Positions 58,609 through 64,000 of a stretch of 64,000 bases of DNA are shown one piece after another (the first letter of the stretch is position 1; each line of letters begins with the position of its first letter). The notes under the pieces were generated by a model. That model did not search any database, was not told where the DNA came from, and was given only the letters and a program-made list of their open reading frames with translations. The position numbers were made by a program, and so were the translations under genes. This DNA comes from Streptomyces smyrnaeus. Its GTDB lineage: Bacteria > Actinomycetota > Actinomycetes > Streptomycetales > Streptomycetaceae. The stretch lies in NCBI RefSeq assembly GCF_017676345.1, contig NZ_JAFFZM010000012.1:124001-188000 (forward strand), read 5' to 3'.

Positions 58609-60432
58609 TTGTCGGCTCCCCTGGAGGACTACGCGCTGATCGGCGACACCTACACGGCGGGGCTCGTCAGCCGCAGCGGCTCCATGGACTGGCTGTGCCT
58701 GCCGCGGTTCGATTCGGGGGCCTGCTTCGCGCGGCTGCTGGGCGGTGAGCGGCACGGCCACTGGTCCTTGGCACCGTACGGAGACGGATGGTCGGTCACC
58801 CGGCGCTACCTGACTGACAGCCTCGTGCTGGAGACGACGTTCCGCCAGGCAGGGGACGAGGTGCGGGTGCTCGACTGCATGCCCGTCCGCAACGACAGGC
58901 CGGATGTGACGCGTCGTGTCGAGGGCGTGCGCGGTCGGGTGCCGATGCGCAGCTGTTTCGTGCCGCGGTTCGACTACGGAAGCATCGTCCCCTGGTTCCG
59001 CCCGGACAACCGGCGGCTGCACGCGGTGGCGGGGCCCGACCATCTCACCCTGGACAGCGAATTCCCCCTCGAACCGACGGACGACGGCCGGGCCGTCACC
59101 CACTTCCAGGTCGGTCCGGGGGATGCCGTGGAGTTCCACCTGGGCTGGAACTCCCGCGAGTACGGCAGCCCGCCACGCCCCGGTGGCGACATCGTCTCCG
59201 CGACCCGGCGGTGGTGGCAGGAGTGGGCTTCGCACTGCCGGTACCAGGGCCGGTACCGGGAAGCGGTGGTGCGGTCGCTGATCACCCTCAAGGCACTCAC
59301 CTACGCCCCCACCGGCGGCATCATCGCCGCCCCCACCACCTCGCTGCCGGAGCAGCTGGGCGGCGTACGGAACTGGGACTACCGCCACTGCTGGATCAGG
59401 GACGCCACCTTCACCCTGCTGGCGCTGCTCGACTCCGGCTACGAGAGCGAGGCCCGCGCCTGGCGGGAGTGGCTGCTGCGCGCGGTCGCCGGTGAGCCCG
59501 AGCAGATGCAGATCCTCTACGGCATCGACGGCACCCGCCGACTCCCCGAACTGGAACTGGACTGGCTGCCCGGCTACGAGAACTCCCGGCCGGTACGCAT
59601 CGGCAACGATGCCGCACGCCAACACCAGTGGGACGTCTACGGAGAGCTGATGGACGCCCTGCACCAGGCGCGCCACGCGGGCATTCCGCCCGCCGAGGAC
59701 GCCTGGCGGGTGCAGCGGAAACTGATGGACTTCCTTGAGGGGCACTGGCGTGAGCCCGACAGCGGTATCTGGGAGATGCGCGGCCCGCGACGGCACTTCA
59801 CCCACTCGAAGGCGATGGCCTGGGCAGCCGCCGACCGCGCGGTCAAAGCCGTGGAGGACTTCGGCCTCCACGGACCTGTCGACCGGTGGAAGCGGCTGCG
59901 CGCGCAGATCTTCGACGACATCTGCGACAAGGGCTACGACCCGGGGCGCAACACCTTCACCCAGCATTACGGCTCCACCACGGTGGACGCCGCGCTGCTG
60001 ACGCTGCCGGGCATCGGCTTCCTGCCCGCCCAGGACGAGCGGATGCGCGGCACCGTCCGCGCGGTGGAGGAGGAGCTTCTCAGCGGAGGCTTCGTGCAGC
60101 GCTACGCCATGACCGACCGGACCCCGCACGTCGACGGTCTTCCCCAGGGCGAGGGCGCCTTCCTGCCCTGCACGTTCTGGCTCGCCGACTGCTACATCCA
60201 GCAGGGGGACACGGCAAGGGGCAGGGCCCTGTTCGAGCGGCTGCTGGGGCTGCGCAACGATGTCGGTCTGCTCTCCGAGGAGTACGACATCCGTGCCGAA
60301 CGACTCGTCGGCAACTTTCCGCAGGCCCTCTCCCACATCGCCCTGATCAACACCGCCACCGGCCTCGACGGGCACCGCAGCGGCCAAGGCAGCCGTCAAG
60401 ACGGCGCGTCGGCGGGACGGTCGATGCGATAG
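58609..60432 (+). CDS. Glycoside hydrolase family 15 protein (trehalase-like), second copy
   Basis: A 607-residue GH15 enzyme starting at TTG 58609 with an excellent AAGGAGG. N-terminal sandwich (LEDYALIGDTYTAGLVSRSGSMDWLCLPRFDS), then the barrel with LTYAPTGGIIAAPTTSLPE, NWDYRHCWIRDATFTLLAL, HQWDVYGELMDAL and the catalytic base region LLSEEYDIRAERLVGNFPQALSHIALIN. This close form is widespread in actinobacteria, where a GH15 member is known as trehalase. Compared with the copy at 46437 it is better conserved at SGSMDWLCLP. Its 3' end overlaps the convergent acetyltransferase gene by 37 bp. Confidence 0.88.
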   Translation: MSAPLEDYALIGDTYTAGLVSRSGSMDWLCLPRFDSGACFARLLGGERHGHWSLAPYGDGWSVTRRYLTDSLVLETTFRQAGDEVRVLDCMPVRNDRPDVTRRVEGVRGRVPMRSCFVPRFDYGSIVPWFRPDNRRLHAVAGPDHLTLDSEFPLEPTDDGRAVTHFQVGPGDAVEFHLGWNSREYGSPPRPGGDIVSATRRWWQEWASHCRYQGRYREAVVRSLITLKALTYAPTGGIIAAPTTSLPEQLGGVRNWDYRHCWIRDATFTLLALLDSGYESEARAWREWLLRAVAGEPEQMQILYGIDGTRRLPELELDWLPGYENSRPVRIGNDAARQHQWDVYGELMDALHQARHAGIPPAEDAWRVQRKLMDFLEGHWREPDSGIWEMRGPRRHFTHSKAMAWAAADRAVKAVEDFGLHGPVDRWKRLRAQIFDDICDKGYDPGRNTFTQHYGSTTVDAALLTLPGIGFLPAQDERMRGTVRAVEEELLSGGFVQRYAMTDRTPHVDGLPQGEGAFLPCTFWLADCYIQQGDTARGRALFERLLGLRNDVGLLSEEYDIRAERLVGNFPQALSHIALINTATGLDGHRSGQGSRQDGASAGRSMR

Positions 60433-60944
60433 ACGTGGTGGGCGCGCTCGTCGGCCGGGTTGTCCGGGGCCAGGTCGACGGTGCCGACCCTGCGCAGTCC
60501 GGTCTTCTCCAGCGCCCGCCACGACGCGCGGTTGGCCGCGTTCACCGGGACGACGACGGCCGAGGCGTCAGGGACGTCGGTCCAGGTGGCCGCCACGATC
60601 GCCCGCAGGATGCGTGGCCCCAGTCCCTGCCCCACCCGCGTGGGGTCGGCGAGCAGATAGTCGATGGTGACGGCGCCTTCGGGAAGTTCGACCTGGTCGG
60701 CCAACTCCTGGCGGTAGTCCGGGTAGTCCGCGAACCGGCACCGCTGGACCAACGCGACAGGCGTGCCGTCCAGCATGACCAGAAGGTCCTCGGATGGCTC
60801 CTCGCCGCGCGCCGCGGGCCCGAAGTCCCGCGCGACCGCTTCGGCGGACGTGTCGTGGTGCCACCAGCGGGCCACGTGCGGCTGGGCGAGCCAGGCCCGC
60901 AACAGCCCGAAATCCTGCTCCGTCACCCGCCGCCATGTGATCAC
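60396..60944 (-). CDS. GNAT acetyltransferase, AAC(6')-Ib-like clade
   Basis: A 182-residue acetyltransferase from GTG 60944 with GGAGG upstream. The acetyl-CoA motif A is RVGQGLGPRILRAIV (Q/RxxGxG/A form). RWWHHDTSAEAVARDF near the N-terminus, and TIDYLLADPTRVGQGLG and the late PVNAANRASWRALEKTGLRRVG, match the AAC(6')-Ib/siderophore acetyltransferase (IucB-like) group. It could modify aminoglycosides or a hydroxylamine; the sequence does not decide. Its 3' end overlaps the GH15 gene. Confidence 0.75.
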   Translation of the reverse strand: MITWRRVTEQDFGLLRAWLAQPHVARWWHHDTSAEAVARDFGPAARGEEPSEDLLVMLDGTPVALVQRCRFADYPDYRQELADQVELPEGAVTIDYLLADPTRVGQGLGPRILRAIVAATWTDVPDASAVVVPVNAANRASWRALEKTGLRRVGTVDLAPDNPADERAHHVYRIDRPADAPS

Positions 60945-61072
60945 TCCGCCTCCCTCGTCCGCGTCCCCGGATCGTCGCACGGCCGACCGCGTCCGGGCAG
61001 CGGTGTTTCCACCGTGTTTCCACCTGGAGGCGGGCAGGTCGTCGGAGGGCGGTCCGGGCCGGGACCGGCGAC

Positions 61073-61681
61073 CTAGGCGCTGCCGTGGCTGTTGAGCGGA
61101 GCGCCGCCCAGGGCGGTGTCCGTGAGGCTGGTGCGGGTCGTGGTGATGACCTCCTTGGGGCCGACCGCGCCGCAGGACATCTCGGTCAGGAGGAATCCCG
61201 TGCGGTACTGGGCACGTACGCCGCCGGCGCCCACGCACTGGTTCACACCTTCTAGGAGCCAGTCGTACAGGTCGTGCACGTCATCGTCCTGCCATCCCTT
61301 GAGGGCGGCGGCGTGGATGCCCAGAGCCAGTTTCTCGGCCAGGTAGTCGGGGTCGAGAACACTGCGGAAGCGGATGGTCAGCTGCTGGAACTCGTGTCCG
61401 GCGCCGAACTCCCACTCGGCCACGAGCTGGTTGACGCCCGCCGCGACGGGCCGTGCTTCCAGCAGCCACCGGTACGTGTCCAGGAAGGGCGCGTGCTGCT
61501 CCAGCCATCTCTTCCTCTCCCGTGGCGCCACCACCCAGGGGCCCGGGACCTCGTCGAAGGGCGGCCATTCCACCTCGGGGCATTCCCAACGCGCCGTCCA
61601 TGAGCGGACCGTCTCGCGGTTGGCGACGAACTTCGCCCGAAGCGCATCGGTTTCGCGTCGCTTGGTTCTGCCGAAAACCAT
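61073..61681 (-). CDS. Unknown cytosolic protein
   Basis: A 202-residue protein with no recognised domain, rich in Trp and charged residues (WTARWECPEVEWPPFDEVPGPWVV, LYDWLLEGVNQCVG). No signal or membrane segment. The ATG at 61681 has GAAGG upstream and is preferred over an in-frame one 14 codons earlier. It stands alone between the acetyltransferase and GH2 genes. The composition and codon use look like a real gene. Confidence 0.65.
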   Translation of the reverse strand: MVFGRTKRRETDALRAKFVANRETVRSWTARWECPEVEWPPFDEVPGPWVVAPRERKRWLEQHAPFLDTYRWLLEARPVAAGVNQLVAEWEFGAGHEFQQLTIRFRSVLDPDYLAEKLALGIHAAALKGWQDDDVHDLYDWLLEGVNQCVGAGGVRAQYRTGFLLTEMSCGAVGPKEVITTTRTSLTDTALGGAPLNSHGSA

Positions 61682-61856
61682 GGGCCTTCGCCCTCCCGCT
61701 CGGTCGACCAGGACAGGTTCCACTCAACCATCGGCGGCACCGGGCAGTCTCCTGTCCGGGAAGGCGTAGGTCCGGTACGGCGAGCGGCCACCGGCGGCCC
61801 CACCGGATGACGGAGCCGCCGACGTATGGAGCCGACCGGGTGCCGGGAGGGGAGGG

Positions 61857-64000
61857 TCAGTCCCGGTCGTCCGCGCGCTGCGTCTCCTCGGCCTTCCGGT
61901 CGCTGTGCGCACCCATGAGGGCCCGCAGCGAGACGATGCGCAGGAAGCCGTTGTCCTCGTGCGGGTGAGCGCTTGTCATCCCGAGCTTCAGCCGGGTGGT
62001 CACAACGTCGTCGAACGTGATGCGGGTCGGCTCCCCGGAGGTGGACGCCCAGTCGACGCGGAGGTGGTCGACCGGGACGTAGTCCTTGCCGTTCCAGTAG
62101 CTGACGGTGAGCTTCTTCGGCAGGGCGTGGGCGTCGTCCGTCGTGAACGAGGCCTGAAGGCCGGTGAGACGTCGGCGGTCCGGCCAGCTGAGCGAGACCC
62201 AGTCGTGGGCGTGGGCCTTGCTGATGGCGTGCAGCAGCCCTGTCGCCGGCATCCGGTAGAAGTTCGACCAGCCGGTGGCAGGGTCGCCGTCGAGCATGGC
62301 CGCGGGAACGGTCTCGGGCGCGCCGGAGAAACTGGCGTCCGCGCTCGGCCCGTCGCCGCGTTCCGGCTTCTTGCCGGCAGCGTCCGGTACGGGCAGGGCA
62401 GCAGGCGCACGCTCGTGTCCCCGGCCCCTTCCGGTGGCCCGGATCCTTGTCGACCCCGGGCGGAGCCCGTCTGCGTGCGCGGTGACGACGACAGACCCGG
62501 AGTCCTGTCCTGCCTGCACGATGGCGAGTGCTTTGCCGTGGAAGGCGGCGCGTGCGGGGGAGCGGTAGTTCTCCGCGCTCTCCTGCTGTCCGTTGTCCAC
62601 GCCCAGCAGGCGGCTGCCGCCTCCGGAGACCCGAAAGGTGATGCGGTGGTCCGCGTCCGGCACCACTACGCCCCGCGCGTCGGTGACCTCGGCGGTGACG
62701 AAGCACAAGGAGCGGCCGTCGGCGGCGATGCGCTCCCGGTCCGCGGTGAGCCGTACGGCGGCCGGGTCGCCGGCTGTCCGCAGCGTGTCGCGGGCCACCT
62801 CGACGCCGTCGCGCCGGGCCACCGCGACGAGCTTCCCCGGCCGGAAGGGGACCTGCCAGGTCAGGTGCAGCTTGCCGGCGCTGCCGTTCGGGCTGGTGTA
62901 ACTGCCCGGGTAGGGGCCGGAGGTGACCGTCTTGTCGTCACCGGTCGCTTCCGTCGTCTCCCAGTACGTCCGGCCGTCCTTCGTGGTCTTCCGATCGAAG
63001 GACTTGGCTCCCAGCGACCGCCCGTTGAGGAAGAGTTCCACGGTCTCGACGTTGCTGTAGGCCCATACCGTGACCTCATCCTTGCGCCGATGGGTCGTCC
63101 AGTCCATCGGCACCAGGTGCACCATCGGCTCCTGGCTCCACTGGCTGCGGAAGAGGAAGAACTGGTCCTTGGCGAAGCCGGCGGTGTCGACGGCGCCGAA
63201 GAAGGACGACTTGACGGGGAAGACGTTGTAGTACGGGGTGGGCTCGCCCAGGTAGTCGATGCCCGTCCACAGGAACTGGCCGGCGAAGAACTCCCGGTCG
63301 CGATCCTTCTTCAGGGCGTACTCCCCGCTCATCGTCCAGGTTTCGAGGTTGTTGTCGTAGGAGGAGGCGCCCCGCGCGCCGGGTGTGTAGTTCTCCCCCG
63401 TGTTGAGCTGTGAGGGATTGTCGTACACCCCGCGGGTGGAGGTGGCGGAGGACGATTCGGCCTCCAGCAGGAAGGTGGTGGGGTACTTCTTGTGCAGAGC
63501 GTCGACCGAGGCGGCCGTGTTGTAGTTCAGGCCGACGCCGTCGAGCATGCGCAGGATCCGGTCCTGTGGCGAGCCGTCCTCGGGCACCGTGCGGTATTTG
63601 TCCGAGCCCATCACGATCGGCCGGGTGGTATCGACTGACCTGACGGCCTCGATGAGCCGCTGTGCCATGGCGACCCCGGCGCTGCTGGTGCTGTCGGGGA
63701 TCTCGTTGCCGATCGACCACATCACCACGGCGGGGGAGTTCTTGGCGGCGTGGACCATCTCCTTGACGTCGGTGTCGCTGTGCTCGTCGAAGAACCGGCC
63801 GTAGTCGTACGGGTTCTTGGGGGTGCGCCAGCAGTCGAAGGCCTCGACCATCAGCACGATGCCGAGTTCGTCACACATCTCGACCACCTGCGGCGCCGGT
63901 GGGTTGTGCGAGGTGCGCAGTGCGTTGACGCCCATCGTGCGCATCTTCGTCAACTGCCGTCGGGCCGCGTCGGGGTGGAAGGCGGCACCCAGCGAGCCCA
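61857..64000 (-). CDS. Glycoside hydrolase family 2 protein (beta-galactosidase-like), N-terminus outside window
   Basis: The C-terminal 714 or so residues of a large GH2 enzyme that continues beyond the right edge. The TIM barrel is largely present: VNALRTSHNPP, the acid/base E in VMWSIGNEIPD, the nucleophile region TFLLEAESSSATSTRGVY, and FFAGQFLWTGIDYLGEP. Then follow a DUF4982-like domain (VWAYSNVETVELFLNGRSLG), an Ig/invasin-like domain (AEVTDARGVVVPDADHRITFRVSGGG) and a C-terminal discoidin-like module (about the last 130 residues). Likely secreted, acting on galactosides or glucuronides of plant or animal polymers. Confidence 0.88.
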   Translation of the reverse strand, partial: GSLGAAFHPDAARRQLTKMRTMGVNALRTSHNPPAPQVVEMCDELGIVLMVEAFDCWRTPKNPYDYGRFFDEHSDTDVKEMVHAAKNSPAVVMWSIGNEIPDSTSSAGVAMAQRLIEAVRSVDTTRPIVMGSDKYRTVPEDGSPQDRILRMLDGVGLNYNTAASVDALHKKYPTTFLLEAESSSATSTRGVYDNPSQLNTGENYTPGARGASSYDNNLETWTMSGEYALKKDRDREFFAGQFLWTGIDYLGEPTPYYNVFPVKSSFFGAVDTAGFAKDQFFLFRSQWSQEPMVHLVPMDWTTHRRKDEVTVWAYSNVETVELFLNGRSLGAKSFDRKTTKDGRTYWETTEATGDDKTVTSGPYPGSYTSPNGSAGKLHLTWQVPFRPGKLVAVARRDGVEVARDTLRTAGDPAAVRLTADRERIAADGRSLCFVTAEVTDARGVVVPDADHRITFRVSGGGSRLLGVDNGQQESAENYRSPARAAFHGKALAIVQAGQDSGSVVVTAHADGLRPGSTRIRATGRGRGHERAPAALPVPDAAGKKPERGDGPSADASFSGAPETVPAAMLDGDPATGWSNFYRMPATGLLHAISKAHAHDWVSLSWPDRRRLTGLQASFTTDDAHALPKKLTVSYWNGKDYVPVDHLRVDWASTSGEPTRITFDDVVTTRLKLGMTSAHPHEDNGFLRIVSLRALMGAHSDRKAEETQRADDRD

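Noticed and set aside
58306..60522. 738-codon minus-strand frame
   Set aside because: Antisense to the second GH15 gene; no recognisable protein.

Overview
This is a 64 kb stretch of high-GC actinobacterial DNA, almost certainly from Streptomyces or a close relative. The signs are the GC-rich third codon positions, frequent GTG and TTG starts with AGGAGG-type ribosome binding sites, and the mix of families: secreted GH6/GH16/GH87/GH2 glycosidases, many TetR/LacI/AraC/PucR regulators, an ECF41 sigma factor, an actinobacterial cytochrome bcc subunit, and an iron-box-controlled siderophore binding protein. No rRNA, tRNA, CRISPR array, integrase or transposase was recognised. The window reads like accessory or chromosome-arm sequence.

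Layout. 1-8.1 kb: a cut-off nitroreductase with its TetR regulator and two palindromic operators, glutaminase, a DUF2165 membrane protein, a secreted GH6 cellulase behind two CebR-type boxes, a MmpS-like lipoprotein, a TSUP transporter, a small membrane protein and a secreted GH16 beta-glucanase. 8.1-14.5 kb: a complete five-gene branched-chain amino acid type ABC importer (livF-G-H-M-K) read away from a PucR-type regulator. 14.6-15.7 kb: a PHP-domain protein. 15.7-24.3 kb: a LacI regulator, a sugar ABC importer, a cytosolic GH13 glucosidase and a secreted GH87 enzyme, best read as an alpha-1,3-glucan or nigeran utilisation locus. 24.5-25.5 kb: DUF3048.

25.6-36.1 kb is the most unusual region. 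A carbamoyltransferase faces an operon encoding a 27-residue ORF with two TTA codons, an ATP-grasp ligase, a free-standing A-T-TE synthetase, an SDR/epimerase and a GNAT-aminotransferase fusion, followed by a convergent cupin gene. This looks like a compact biosynthetic cluster for an unidentified carbamoylated, amino-acid-derived small molecule. A Crp-like site lies in its promoter region.

36.4-46.5 kb: a conserved pair of uncharacterised genes, DUF4360, an AraC regulator and an alpha/beta hydrolase bracketed by an inverted pair of ~220 bp structured elements, a siderophore-binding lipoprotein with iron boxes, TetR, DUF2993 and LysR genes, a decayed EamA transporter and a YbaK-type deacylase. 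46.4-53.4 kb: a GH15 enzyme, then qcrB and an incomplete second cytochrome oxidase module (ctaC-ctaD-small membrane protein-ctaG-like). 53.6-64 kb: an MFS exporter, a FetB-like permease, an ECF41 sigma factor with a near-perfect promoter of its own type, a questin-oxidase-like protein, a second GH15, an AAC(6')-like acetyltransferase, an unknown protein and a GH2 enzyme cut by the window end.
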